This document shows, one piece after another, positions 13,601 to 24,086 of a stretch of DNA of 62,000 nt; within the stretch, counting starts at the first letter, position 1; every line of letters starts with the position of its first letter. The position numbers and the translations under genes were made by a program. The stretch is from Phoronis australis (lineage: Eukaryota; Phoronida; Phoronidae), in assembly GCA_002633005.1 (NCBI GenBank), contig NMRA01000496.1, forward strand, positions 129,049 through 191,048, in the 5' to 3' direction. The notes below the pieces were generated by a model. The model had not been told where the DNA came from and made no database searches. It saw nothing but the letters and a program-made list of their open reading frames with translations.

Positions 13601-16600
13601 AGAAGACGTGCACTAATTTCGAACCGTTAGTGACCGTCACGAGAAGACTCATTGTACTCGAGGTCGGCCACGGGGGTTTGAGGGGTGGCCTCCCCTAAGA
13701 AACTTTCAGAATTAAGGGTGTTCTAACGTGAATTTTGTTGCATTCCGTTTGACAGCTTGTAACGATTTTTGCATTAAACGTGCAATTAGTAAAAAATTCA
13801 AGATATCCTGGTTTATGACTGACATATCTTTACTTTCTGCTTATCTTAAAAAAATCACGTCCGACAGTCCACACAACTAGTGTCGCAATAGTGTCGCAAT
13901 TTAAATTTGAATAATGATACCTTAATAACAATCTTCAAAAGAAATACTATTCTTGGAATTCTTCAGGCGAAAAAAAACGTAGCCATGGTGACGCTATCGG
14001 GTATTTTCCACAAACAGTGATCTTCAGTTTTGCAAAGCTTTCATTATTCCGTTTCCACTCATTTTCACCATTTCACTCTAGTCATGTGTCAAAATTAACA
14101 CCCAGTGACAACCTCTAGCGATCTACTAAGTCAAACCAACTTCGGACCAAGTTTACAAACTGCGACTCCGTTGACGACTTAAGAGAACGAAAAATCGTCT
14201 CGCAACTCTTGCATACGGTGTCCAATTAGTCGTATATTGCTGTTGGCCTAAACGTAGAACTTATGTTTTGGTGGTCTTGGGTCCTGGCGTATTTGCCGAA
14301 CCTTCGATAAGTTCCCTCTATAACACTCTTTCAAACGCAGCGAAGAAGATTAATATGTTCATTATTTATGGCAATTTGTAAAATGTATGTTTCTCAGAAA
14401 TTGTTTGGGATATGTATGTGTCTGTACTCGTCAGTCACTGCAAGACGCCATTGACGTCTGCACCTTAAATCAAGCATGCTTGATGGGCAGGCTCGAGACG
14501 GAGAACGGTTTGAGGGCAAGCATGCCTGATGGGCAGGCTCGAGAGGCGACGACGGTTGACCATCCTTGTTGTGTACTTACCGGTTACATCAATACAATGA
14601 AAGTTGACAGGTAAGCGCACGGGAACTGACAAATACGTCTAACATAAATTGTACCAAACGACTGACAGTGGATATAAACCAGGGCATATCGCAACTCAAA
14701 TACTGCTCGATTTTCTTTATTGTTCTAGTTAACTACCGAGGATCTATTGGTTTCGGTCAAGACAACATAACATGTTTCTTGGGGAACATGGGCAAGTTCG
14801 ACGTGCCTGATGTTTACGTAAGGCCGCATTTCTATTCACTATCAAAAGTCGCATCTTCTGCAGCACTGTGAAGTCTACTTTTGGCTAATCCTCGACCTGA
14901 GTTGCCAACTAATTCCTTTCGCTGAGAAGTTGAAACTGCCTGAAAGTCGCACGAAAATTGCGTCGATTGCTGTTGATGTTTCTGGAGCTCAGGGTTTGTT
15001 CTACTAACATGTCGTAAGAATAAGACACGTTTTAAAAGAGTCTAAACGAAGACTTACGGACAATTGTAAGTTTTGGCGTAAGTCTCGGTTAAGACTCTTT
15101 GCAACAAGGCTGTAGAGTTACGACATTTTACTGAAACAGGCCACATGGCCATGAAGTATGAAACACGTGACTTAAACCTGACGCTGTAGTGTACGTCTCA
15201 CAGGTCCTTTGACATCCGTTTAATGCCAAGACTGCAATGTGCAGAAATAAACATTGAATCTACTCTCCTGTCCAACAGTCTCGCATCTGCCGTCATGTCA
15301 CGAGTGACGGTTGATTTTCTTAAACGTGACTTGTTTCTGATGTGCCAGAAAACTGATATTGTGCATATCTTTTTGATATATACATGTCCTTATTTCTGAG
15401 TCAAAACTGAGATAAACCGGTGCATGGTTTAGTTTTACGACTATTGATCTGTCGTTTGAACTTGATAAATATTCAGATGTTCGAGTTTTACGACATATTT
15501 AGTAGATGTCTGCAATTAGTGGTATGCAACTGTTCGATCAAGCTGCCAAACAAAAATTCACGACTAAAATTTTGTGCAGAGCAGAAACACCGTCAGCTTT
15601 TGGTTTCTTACCATCCCCATGTTGACATTTGCATTAAAGCATTCTCACAGAACGAGAGATAACTCTCGAAGTTTTTTTGTTCTTGTACTGTATGTAAGTT
15701 TATGCATGTTCCCATACATTCTACAGCCCTATCATTATTCAAATGTTATTCATATCAGGAGAGGAGAACGCATGAATAATATACCTTCAATCTTACTATA
15801 TAGCTTTGTTTATGTAGTGAAGACTTAAACGAGACGTATTAATTACTTTGGTGTTTCTCGTGGCTCTATGCTTTTAACAAAGATGCAAGTTTGATGCTTA
15901 AATTGAGAATAGTCAGATTAGGTCTTGTATAACGTCGTCTTTCAACGGTGGATCCAGCGTTAGGAGAATTGAAATTAAACTTTTGTAACGCCGTCTTACA
16001 AGGGAGGAACCAGGGAATTGACTATTACTGTTTAAAAAATGGTCTCATTGACTTGGTTATAGTTAGATGATTTTTGTCGTGTCCGTTCCTTATTGCTCGA
16101 TACTATCTACTCCGTGACGAGTCAACCTGGACTATCCGCTCTTTCCAAGTCCAGCTAGAAATTACACTTGCTTTGACTAAGGAACGGTTGAGACCAATTT
16201 AATCTTACGGTAAGTGGTCATAATAAAACAGTTGTTTTCGCGGAAAGTGTGTTAAACAGCCGCGCGTTAAGAATTTTCTTTAAACTGAGTTCATGTTGCA
16301 TATTATCAACAAAGGGTCACGTGCGTTCGTCATTTTTTCTTTTCAGAACGCTGCAAAGCACCTGATTGACACCGGAATCGTCGACAGAAACCGCGTGTGT
16401 TTGATGGGAGGCTCGTATGGAGGCACAATTGGCGCATTCATGATCTCCAAATATCCGGTAATGCGTGAACTCGAACAAACACAGACATGCGTGAACTCAA
16501 ACAAACACAGGCATAACTTTCCAGTTTGATAAGAGTTTGATATCCAAGAATGGTGCCACAACAGTTCATCATTGAGTTTACCTGTGCCCTCAGATTTACG

Positions 16601-19600
16601 TCGTGGCCATCTGCGTTATCATATTACTGACCGACATTGTCTTACGTTACATTTTTTCTTTCAGAACTTTGCCAAAGCTGCTGCATTCAGAAACGCAGTG
16701 TACAACCTTGCCGGTAAGTTTACTATTTACACTGCAGTTGTGGCTGCTGCTTCCGCCGCCGCCGCTGCCGCCGTCGCCGCTGTTGCTGAGCAGTTGCAAG
16801 TTCAATTCGTTTGTGTGAGAGAAAAGTGGCCTTTCTTAATATACAGATGGATATNGTCACTTCCGCAGTAGCGGACGAGTAATTAATAAAATTACGAAAA
16901 GCTGTAATTAAGTGGAAAATATGTCTAGGATAACCAACCCACCTTATTTTAGCTCAAAATGACATGGAAAACGGTTGCCTTCGCCTTTAATATACAGATG
17001 GATATGCGTGGGCAAAAATGTACTAAAATTCATGATTCAAAATAAAATCGGAAATGACAGTAAACAATTCTTAGAACTAACGGAACAATAAGAAGAAATT
17101 AACTTTGTTTCTGTCATATATGGTAATAGTCATCCGCCTCTGACAACCGTTCGGTGAATGACCACTACGTCATTCTGTTTACTATAGAGATAATCAGAAC
17201 GCATGTGGGTAACCGAAAGTGAATTGAATTACTCCTAACTGAAATCCAAAACAAGTTAGCATAGACCTTCCGGAAACAAGTTAGCAAGGTAACGATACCG
17301 TAATATGATAATCTCACTATAATTAGTAAAAGTATATCGTGGATTTTATGACAGTTTTGTTGGTAAACAACCACACACCTGTAAAAACCGAATCTGACAA
17401 ATTCGTGTCAACAATTCTGGATATTTTTTTCAGCTGGCATCTCTGGCTCCGATATGACAGACTGGTAAGTATGTATTAGTCTAATAACATGGAGGTATTG
17501 CATCGATGAAGTAATGCCTTGAAATGTCTAACATCTTTTGTAAAAATTGCCTTTTGTGCTTTGGAAACTTATGTGCCGGCGACTTCGTGTTTGATGTCTT
17601 TACTTTTACGGTATATTTAGTAAGAAACGCATTCCATATTTCTGAGTTATCCTTCTACAAACAACGGGGATCGCTGTCATCAGCATAATGTTTTTAAACA
17701 ATGTCAAAAGTGTTTCATGGCAGATATCTCTGTTGTTTAAGAGTAAGTCAACAGTCTAGCACACAGTTCTCTCGACCATAGAATATTCCCCCGTGCTGAT
17801 TTGTTGAAGAAAAAAATAATTGACAAAAGCATCCATAATCGAGTTGTCGGATAATGGAAGAACATAGATTTGCCACACTTTGTCGAAGTCCTCTCACGTT
17901 ACACAGCTAAGCGTTTTAGGAATCACCAAAAGGTTTAACTAAAGAAAATTCCGCGAAGGCTGCTAGTAACTACTTTCTATTTTTGGTGTAAACACAGTTA
18001 AACTTAACTCTACACGAATCGCACTACACAGCTCGACTACTGAGCTCCTTTCGTCACGCTTTGACATTATTTGAATTATTTAAGAGTTATACGAACTCTT
18101 CATTGAATCGACAACGAAGCGAGGTCTTACCTCGCTGACAGAATTATTGCCACAAAGAAAAAACGTTGGGATACATGCATGTTCAGAGGACACGCAGTAA
18201 CTAATTTTGATCTTCAATTATAAGAAGAGTCTAACTGAAAATAATCCGTAACATACCGGCCCCAAATGCGGAATTAAGTACATAAGTATTTCCAATACTA
18301 ATTGGTCTCACCCAAACTCGCTGTTTTCAGGCGAACTGTTCTTAATAGACTATGTTTACCAAGGAAAGCTTCCACTACTCGACCCAGATTCCACTATGAG
18401 ATACGGGCTGGTTACTTTCCCTGAGGGGAGACTCGGTTCACTAAGGTTCTCAGTGCCCGGCACAGAATCACAGTCCGACAAACGGGTTGCCAGAACTTTT
18501 TACGCAGGCTCAGCGGCGTCAACCTCTGCTTCGAGTGACGGCCTACAGATTTTTTGCCCAAAGCTCTAATTATCGATCATGGAATCGCTTCTTGGCCTCT
18601 AGAGCGACTTTTTTGGCCTCTATCTTTATCAGCGCATTAGAAATGTTCCAGCTTCTACAGCTAGCTTGCGAGCCAGCTGCGTGCGAAACACTATCAGGAA
18701 TCTCGTCCTCAACATTTTAAGCGTCGCATTTACGCACACTCACAAATTTGTCATCCCGTTCATCATTGAGATGCAGTCACATAAATGAACACATAATCAC
18801 AGTTTAGTATCATCAGTTCCAAAACATGACAAAGCAAAGACTGACTAATAAAACACAACAACTGTCAAAACTACAAAGTTAGCAACAACGTACCCAGATA
18901 TTTAGCAGCTCAGTTACGAAAATATAGAAATATTCAAGTTGTAAAGAACTTACATGGCGTATCTCGGTAACAGCACTGCACGTCTATTCCTGTAAAAAGA
19001 CGCGGTAAAAACACCATAATCCCAGTCACACGGTCAACAGGCGCTAAAAACACAGCGCTCCCAGCGGCAATCGTTAACACTTACACAGTCAGCAGTCACA
19101 TAACTGAAAAGCTTTGGTAATAGTTACAAAACGTGCACTTGTTCCTGGGATTGAGAAGAACTCGCATATCATTTTTGCTTCAGGTCACGTTCACCGCACA
19201 AATTGACACGCCGCCATGCCAAGTCAAAGTATTGAGCCTTGACTGGCACTCCATCTTAAAGCCGATCTTTCTAACCTGGCAAAGACCACTTTGTGATAAT
19301 TTTTGTAACGGTCAATGTTCTACTTCAAAGTTNGTTCAACCCATGACGTTGTACATAATTATTATTTTTTTCAATTTTTGTGTGCTTCTTTATGAGCTGT
19401 GCACTAAAGGCACTGAAATCATGTAAGATATAATAATAAAATTTATTTTGAGGTACTAGAGTCATGTTGTGTACACTTTAAAGCCGATCTTTCTAACCTG
19501 GCAAAGACCACTTTGTGATAATTTTTGTAACGGTCAATGTTCTACTTCAAAGTTACACTGTTTTTGTTGGAGACGGCTATATAGCTCCATATTCATGACT

Positions 19601-22600
19601 CAAAAAACACTTTCTTTCATTTTAGTTATGAGGCGCTGCTGCATGTCTCTAATTGGCTGCTTTCTACTCTGTATTCACCATGCCTTTATGCCTTGTTTCC
19701 GGTCAAAACTGGCCAGCTTAACACAACCATTCGATTATTCCAAGTTTACAGAACTCCTGGCATATGGTTTTCATTTGTTTTCGTTTTTGACTTTTTAGGT
19801 TCTATTTAGAAAATGGTTTGCCATACGAAATAGGTCATGTTGCAACAGATGAAGAAATCGCATTATTTTACAAGAAATCCCCGATTAGGGACGCAAGCAA
19901 GGTAGAGTAAAATTAACTGTGAACTTATGAGACAATTTCCACTAATCGTGTGACTACGGATTGTTAAGTTTGGATGTTTTGCTTCTTTTACACTTGCTTA
20001 ACTTGTTGAGTTTCGTGTTAAAGGGAATGCTGTAAAATCCGTCGGGTATGTTCGGTAACGTTACACTACAAAACCATTTTGTGAGATTAAAGTTAAGACT
20101 GAACTGCATTTCTCTGGCCAGATTTTATTTAAAAAGTGGAAAGAACAATTACGTCTCATAAAAACTATTTCACCAACCTAACAACAACCATGGTTGAGTT
20201 ATACCATTGTAGTTAGTAGGAGCAACACGTTTTTTAGTAAATATTCACTGATGATATCTCATCCTTTTAAAATTGGTTATTTTCATTTCTAGGTCAGAAC
20301 CTACAAAATTTGACACTGCACTCCAATAGCCAATTTTATTTTGTTTTTGAAAGGTACATGTATATTCACACAATTTTAACCCAGATTTCCTTTTTCTGTG
20401 AACAGAATAAGACTACGAAACCGCAGATTTAATAAATTAATTGACACGAACCATTTTACACATTCTTATGTCATAATCTTGATTCAGATTACCCATTCTA
20501 ATATTGTCCATCAAGCCATGCCTATGAAGTTTGGCTTCGGCGTTTCCACCGGGTTGACCCCCAAGACAGTTGATTGGTTCTCGATGTCAACTTCCTGTTT
20601 ACAGACCAATTTGATGTCTTAGCCGGTTGACCCGGCTGAACCGACGAAGTCAATCAAGTGCAGCTAGGGTCTCTTGTATTTTAAATTTTGAAATAACATC
20701 CTACTTTTCTTCATACAGTAAGAGATCTCTTCTACCATGCAAGAAGTAAATTTTTCTACTTCCTTTTATTGTGCTCTCAATATTAAGCATGTTTATTTCA
20801 TCCAGATTAACCGAACTTTATATTCCATCTGCAGTACAATACTTTTTGGGACCATGGCAAATTATTTTCCGGATGTAATCCTCATTGGCCCATTCCTAGT
20901 GCTTAGTTTTGTCTGAAAGGCACTTCAATCTGTTAAAAGAATTAGGTCTACTAATTCAGTCAATAAGTATTACCGTCTCGCCGGCGTACTGCAACATTTT
21001 GTGAACTTAAGTCGAACCTTTTTGGATTTTGACAAAATAGTATGGTTAAAACCTCTGAACAAAGGACGGATACTTAAGCGAAACATTGCCCCTCTTTGTG
21101 GCAGCCTCGTCCAACCTCTAAGTAGACTGATGTAATACGCTATTGCAGTATATATAACGGTCTCCGTATCCCTGCATTTATTAGTCAAATCTTGTCAACA
21201 AACGGTCGTCCAAAATTTAAAATAAGTGTTAGTGTTGCATGACTCGTGTCATGGCGAGGAACGTTCGAGGATCGTTTTGAGACCCGTTTGTTAAAATTAA
21301 CTTGCACTTTCAACATTTTCATCCATAGGCTACGCTGTGAGCTGGGAGATATGCCCCTCTAAAGCGCATTAAGTAGTGTAATTCTACAGTGCTACGTGAG
21401 CATATATTTATTGGACAATTCATAATTAAATATTTGAAAGTGATGTCTTCAAGCAAACGAAATTTGACATGGATATTCGTCACCCAGCAATGCTACTTAG
21501 ATATCGCCTATGAACTCTATACCTACAGGTGACGACTCCCGTATTACTGTTGGTCGGAGCAGATGAGCAGCGCGTGCCTCCCACACAGGCGCAAGAGTAT
21601 TACAAAGCACTCAAAGCCAACAAGTGCAAAACAAAGTAAGAATTCTATTCGCTGCATGTATGTTGCGATTACGGTGAATCGAATACTTGTCTGGCTATGA
21701 ACTAAGTACCTCTGCAAGACGATTAGGATGAAGAATTCTTACTAATTAACTTAACGCTCCCGTTTTTACTTATTACTACGTCAAGGGACATTGCACTACT
21801 TTCGGCCGGGTATGGCACTACTTTCGGCCGGGTATGGCGCTACAAAGAATCACCCTCCACGCTGTCACCACGACATGATTCCACCCTCTAAGAAAGAGAT
21901 AACAGTTTTAGCACGATCTAAAGGACCAAATTGGTTGGGAGGTTCCACGTGTATGACAAAGTCTCCCTAATGTAGGGAATTGTTCTGGCAACGTAATCCT
22001 TTTGCAAGGCTTTTTGTCCCCGGCGTAAGGCATCATTATCAATCCTTTGGATTACAGTCATTTAACCTAACAAACCCAATTGAAATATGACACATTTCAT
22101 GAAATTGTGTTGATCCTAACACAGAAGCTAGGCACTTATGACAAGGAGTGTAGAAGTGTAGGAGAGTTCACTCCGTCATCTTGCCATTCGCCACAATGGT
22201 TATCAGTCAAAAACTAACGTCATAAGCGGCAAATAAGCAACACTAATGTAGCGGCGCAGTCCGAACCATGTAAACACTGATAAATTCATACTTTAATGAC
22301 GTTCGACGTGCAATTAAATTACTGTGTGATTGGAAATGGTTAAAATACGTAAACTGGCATCCACGTATAACAGAATCAGAATGAAAATGTGTGTTTTAAT
22401 CAATATTAAAGTGTATTTATTTTATTCTCTTGAAGCTCCCTTGAAAAGCCGTCATGGTTTTGTTTCATGTTTGAGTTTTTAAGAAGGCAAATTATCGTTC
22501 ATTACAGCAGTTCATACCTCCATGGACTATATAATTTGAATGATTGCTCCTGGGGGCTCAGAGGGGAGTTGGCCCCAGGTGCTACCAAAGGGGGTACCAG

Positions 22601-24072
22601 GCAAAAACCAGTTGGGTGCCAAATGGGTGTTGACCCCCTCCCAGGGGGGTTATATGGGAGGAGTGCTAAACAGGTAAAAACCAATGGGTATGCCACATGA
22701 GTGTTAAGCCCTCCCGTCGTCACAAATTTTGGTTGCTCCGCTGACCATTGACAACATGTTGCTCCGAGCTCACTGCTGGTTTCATCTCCACCCAGCAATT
22801 CCGCATGTGTTCCCTATTCAATGCACCAGGATACTAGCAATGTGGACAATGATTTTGTGCAGTGGATGTTACACAAATAACAACAAGAAAGCAAGGCAAT
22901 TCATCACTACCACAAAATTGTAATCCATTCTGATGCTCTCTCACATATAATTTTAGAACATTCTATTACTTCTTAGACATGCCAGTACAGGGTAAACTAC
23001 CCAATCTCCCACTATAATCACCGATAGTTACAAGTCACTTACTAATCTGTAGAATGGCTGACAACTAACAAAACGTAGTAACATTGAGTATATCATCAAT
23101 CATAACTAGTCAAAGTTCAAAATGTCATGATAAAAAATTTTAAGAGGTACTGAATAGCAATCAAAATATTCACTACCCACCCATCTTCATACAAAACTGA
23201 ATTAAAGGACTTGGATGATAAGACCAAAATTTAATTCTATACACCCACTGTTCGTATTATCAGCGATGTAATCCACAGATACTACAGGTGCAGTTTCTCA
23301 ACCGAGAGTGGTTTTGCAGTGACCAAGTTCCGTAAATGTCATTCTGTCCAAGTAACCTGTTCAGTTCTAATAAATATGGTTAGTGGCCGAGACGTCCGCA
23401 AACTCCAGTTCAAGCTTCGAAGAAACGGGAAATAACAGTAATACAACAGCGGTTCAGTCGGTCAAAGACAAAATGTTTGTATTTTGCAACAGGCGCACAG
23501 AGTCGCAAATCCTACTTGAACAATTGTTAATACGTTTTTTAGAGAATCGACTAAAAAGATTCAAAATATATATTCCAAAAGTATCAATTACGACTTGAAA
23601 AAGTTAATTCAAGCTAACTAAGCTACACCTAATTAGGCCATGACGAAACTAAGTCCTCATTTTGCAGCTACAGGAGCTCCTCGAAACTTCAGTCGGTGGG
23701 CCGGGTAATGTAGGCAAACTGGGCCTTTATTTGTCTCGGTTCTCCTAATGCATGGCCAGGGGCCCCTAGAGAGAAACATTAATTCTGTTCTCGAATTGAG
23801 TTGGAAAGGAACTTGTTCTGAGTTTATCTGGCATGAAAAGCAACACTCGTATAACGAAATACACCAGCAATGTAAATATAAGTACCCTGACTGCCCCGAT
23901 AAACCGTCCGTTGACTCTTCGTGATGTCTAAAGAGTTACACATAGCGTCCGTCAATTTTGTTTTCTTTACAGAATGTTACTTTTCAAGGACGCTCATCCC
24001 CTGTCCAAGATGGAGACTAAAGCCGATTTATTCATGAATGTCTTTAACTGGTACAAAGAGCACATCAAATAA
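1513..24072 (+). CDS. APEH: Acylaminoacyl-peptidase (acylamino-acid-releasing enzyme), C-terminal 15 exons
   Basis: APEH is a cytosolic serine peptidase of prolyl-oligopeptidase family S9C that removes N-acylated residues from short peptides. Fifteen exons (listed separately) join with consistent phases at GT-AG introns into about 441 codons. The human enzyme has 732 residues, so roughly the first 290 (N-terminal helix and early beta-propeller blades) lie left of the window. Exons 1-6 give the last propeller blades and exons 7-15 the alpha/beta-hydrolase domain. Visible hallmarks are HGGPH (oxyanion region), NYRGSIGFGQD, the nucleophile elbow GGSYGG, VGADEQRVP with the acidic residue, and DAHPLSKME with the histidine. 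No stop or frameshift was found in any exon. Two N joins (16855, 19333) fall in introns and do not disturb the coding sequence. An AATAAA overlaps the stop codon. The family assignment is secure; expression is inferred. Confidence 0.95.
2060..2410. repeat. Dispersed repeat shared with ~20540-20665
   Basis: The stretch around 2340-2400 (CAGTTGAC, CGGTCGAACCGACG, AATCAAGTGCA) recurs with substitutions at 20620-20665, in the same orientation relative to a preceding CTTCCTG motif. Both copies are in APEH introns. No coding potential is visible. Confidence 0.4.
2687..2744 (+). CDS. APEH: APEH exon b (beta-propeller)
   Basis: ttacag acceptor and gtaagt donor. Starts in phase 0, ends one base into a codon. 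TSIVIDIIHKTR aligns with TSVVVDVVPRQ of the human protein, directly following exon a. Confidence 0.88.
3105..3180. repeat. MITE-like fragment with GCTATAGCCCCC motif
   Basis: Contains GCAGCACTGGAAAAAGTGAG and GCTATAGCCCCCA; the same pieces, reverse complemented, occur twice around 53410-53520. Probably one end of a short non-autonomous element. Confidence 0.35.
3465..3740 (+). pseudogene. LINE 3' end with C-terminal cysteine motif
   Basis: One frame reads YEDRLCNQCLCGVVDDGIHV followed by LLQCSAFLDLK. The C-x2-C...H-x4-C pattern is that of the ORF2 C-terminus in CR1/L2/Jockey-like LINEs. It runs to a TGA near 3650 and then an A-rich tail near 3725. This is a 5'-truncated insertion in the APEH intron. 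Confidence 0.6.
5020..5126 (+). CDS. APEH: APEH exon c (beta-propeller)
   Basis: Acceptor ttttcag, donor gtacga. Two bases complete the split codon from exon b, then 35 codons to a codon boundary. FQGLFASWPLPERCW and FVFHSSWRSK match the human FSGIYCSLLPLGCW...VVFDSAQRSR segment. Confidence 0.92.
7059..7110 (+). CDS. APEH: APEH exon d (beta-propeller)
   Basis: Short exon, 17 codons plus one base, flanked by tttcag and gttagt. ELYVVNTEDKKVSRITN corresponds to human DLFAVDTQVGTVTSLTA. Confidence 0.92.
7769..7857 (+). CDS. APEH: APEH exon e (beta-propeller)
   Basis: ttcttcag acceptor and gtacgt donor. Completes the split codon of exon d to Asp and ends in phase 0. GAWHLADVYYDIVLATYSSP aligns with GSWKLLTIDQDLMVAQFSTP of human APEH. 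Confidence 0.93.
8834..8975 (+). CDS. APEH: APEH exon f (end of propeller, linker)
   Basis: Longest exon here (47 codons plus one base), between ttccag and gtgagt. VFGLLPPDGKESTIVWHTVD and ISWRIIKHQVLPEH match the VGFLPSAGKEQSVLWVSLE...IHWGIRVLQPP region at the propeller-hydrolase junction. Confidence 0.95.
9358..9442 (-). repeat. tRNA-derived SINE head
   Basis: The reverse complement begins GGTCCTCAGTAGCTCAGTGG, with a pol III A box (TAGCTCAGTGGT) and further on a B-box-like GGCTCAATTCC. Acceptor-stem pairing and a proper T-arm are absent, so this is a tRNA-related SINE rather than a tRNA gene. Confidence 0.5.
9527..9549 (+). repeat. Second, inverted SINE head cut by a transposon end
   Basis: The same 23 bases (GGTCCTCAGTAGCTCAGTGG plus TAA) appear on the + strand, facing the copy at 9442, and stop exactly where the Kolobok-like terminus begins. 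Confidence 0.4.
9551..11855. mobile_element. Decayed Kolobok-like DNA transposon, copy A
   Basis: Left terminus AGGGGAAAGCAGC followed by TTTTTCATGTCATTTTAG is matched by the reverse complement of the right terminus (AGGAGAATGCAACC, TTTTTCATGTCATG). Both arms continue to GGTTCGTTGAT, giving terminal inverted repeats of ~60 bp. The right flank is TTAA; the left is the mutated GTAA. The termini are related to those at 48612-50308. Inside is a minus-strand ORF relic with the same Ser-rich linker as copy B. Confidence 0.6.
11344..11829 (-). pseudogene. Relic of Kolobok-like transposase linker
   Basis: A 161-codon minus-strand frame contains SERTLERAIPESSNDSPCAG and SSPAAILSSGSEYRPSSSPS, which match the linker of the transposase ORF at 49032-49865 (SERTLERAIPGTSSDSPCA, SSPAAILSSGSDYRPSS). 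The THAP and catalytic parts are not recognisable. It is a mutated copy in an APEH intron. Confidence 0.6.
12199..12285 (+). CDS. APEH: APEH exon g (start of hydrolase domain)
   Basis: tgtttcag acceptor, gtaaga donor. LDYESILLEPAG followed by LPLVLYPHG corresponds to LDFEAILLQPG...VPMVVMPHG, the first strand of the alpha/beta-hydrolase fold. The last base belongs to the first glycine of HGGPH. Confidence 0.95.
12770..12850 (+). CDS. APEH: APEH exon h (oxyanion-region exon)
   Basis: Acceptor ttttcag, donor gtaagt. Carries GGPHMVFPAHFV and CRCGFAVQL. With the His from the previous exon this forms the HGGPH motif typical of S9 peptidases. Confidence 0.95.
14471..14545. repeat. Two-copy 28 bp direct repeat
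   Basis: CAAGCATGCTTGATGGGCAG plus GCTCGAGA at 14471-14498 recurs at 14518-14545 with one substitution. Intronic; no function evident. Confidence 0.6.
14729..14817 (+). CDS. APEH: APEH exon i (NYRGS motif)
   Basis: Acceptor ttctag, donor gtaagg. VNYRGSIGFGQDN is nearly identical to the human NYRGSTGFGQDS motif, and MGKFDVPDV continues as GHQDVKDV. Ends in phase 0. Confidence 0.96.
16347..16457 (+). CDS. APEH: APEH exon j (catalytic serine)
   Basis: 37 codons between tttcag and gtaatg. The nucleophile elbow CLMGGSYGG has the catalytic Ser codon at 16413-16415; human has LMGGSHGG around Ser587. Preceded by AAKHLIDTGIVD, the helix before the elbow. Confidence 0.97.
16665..16713 (+). CDS. APEH: APEH exon k
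   Basis: Between tttcag and gtaagt. NFAKAAAFRNAVYNLA aligns with YRACVARNPVINIA. The usual Pro of the RNPV motif is Ala here, a conservative oddity to verify. Ends one base into a codon; the intron after it contains the N at 16855. Confidence 0.92.
16742..16786. repeat. GCC/GCT trinucleotide repeat
   Basis: Imperfect CCG/GCC triplets in the APEH intron between exons k and l. It lies in an alanine-rich shadow frame that is not coding. Confidence 0.7.
16836..16990. mobile_element. Kolobok-like terminus at a TTAA site, with empty-site duplicate across an N
   Basis: Bases 16856-16986 match the right terminal inverted repeat of the element at 48612-50308, ending GGTTGCCTTCGCCT followed by TTAA and TATACAGATGGATAT. 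Just left of the N at 16855 the same TTAA and TATACAGATGGATAT occur without the transposon (16836-16854). The two sides of the N therefore represent the empty and occupied versions of one target site. The 5' part of the element is missing at the join. Confidence 0.7.
17434..17464 (+). CDS. APEH: APEH micro-exon l
   Basis: Only 31 nt, acceptor tttttttcag and donor gtaagt. Encodes AGISGSDMTDW across both split codons, matching ASMLGSTDIPDW. Its tiny size would make it easy to miss in automated annotation. Confidence 0.93.
19256..19554. repeat. 77 bp exact direct repeat flanking an N join
   Basis: 19256-19332 and 19478-19554 are identical. The N at 19333 follows the first copy directly, and a ~144 bp AT-rich stretch separates it from the second. 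A TTAA begins both copies. As at 16855, this looks like a join of two alleles differing by an insertion. Confidence 0.7.
19799..19901 (+). CDS. APEH: APEH exon m
   Basis: Acceptor tttttag, donor gtagag. One base completes Trp, then 34 codons including LENGLPYEIGHVATDEE and KKSPIRDASK, equivalent to the human VEAGFPFSSD...DKSPIRYIPQ segment. Confidence 0.95.
21529..21635 (+). CDS. APEH: APEH exon n (catalytic aspartate)
   Basis: Acceptor cctacag, donor gtaaga. TPVLLLVGADEQRVPPTQAQ holds the charge-relay Asp (codon 21562-21564), the equivalent of human Asp675 in LGQEDRRVP. YYKALKANKCK follows. Confidence 0.96.
21793..21836. repeat. 22 bp perfect tandem duplication
   Basis: GCACTACTTTCGGCCGGGTA plus TG occurs twice in a row in the intron after APEH exon n. 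Confidence 0.7.
22140..22950 (+). repeat. ~0.8 kb dispersed repeat, uninterrupted copy
   Basis: This segment matches the reverse complement of 47918-50575 along its length: the GAGAGTTCACTCCGTCAT region, the CATGTAAACACTGATAAATT region, the TTGAAGCTCCCTTGAAAAGC region, the G-rich block near 22540-22700 and the CACATATAATTTTAG end. It contains internal G-rich direct repeats (AAAAACCAGTTGGGTGCC, AAAAACCAATGGGTATGCC). No intact protein or clear terminal inverted repeats. In the other copy a transposon sits at the TTAA corresponding to ~22405. Confidence 0.7.
23973..24072 (+). CDS. APEH: APEH terminal exon o (catalytic histidine, stop)
   Basis: Acceptor ttctttacag. MLLFKDAHPLSKMETKAD has the catalytic His codon at 23995-23997 (human His707), followed by LFMNVFNWYKEHIK and TAA at 24070-24072. 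Length after the His matches the human C-terminus closely. Confidence 0.96.
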
Positions 24073-24073
24073 A
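24068..24073 (+). promoter_or_regulatory. Polyadenylation signal AATAAA overlapping the APEH stop codon
   Basis: The hexamer AATAAA begins two bases before the TAA stop and ends one base after it. If used, cleavage 10-30 bases downstream would leave almost no 3' UTR and would fall at the start of the foldback element. Use of this signal is inference. Confidence 0.5.
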
Positions 24074-24086
24074 TGGACATTCTTAA

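Noticed and set aside
16572-16871. Alanine-rich 99-codon frame
   Set aside because: Produced by the GCC triplet repeat in the intron and crosses the N join.
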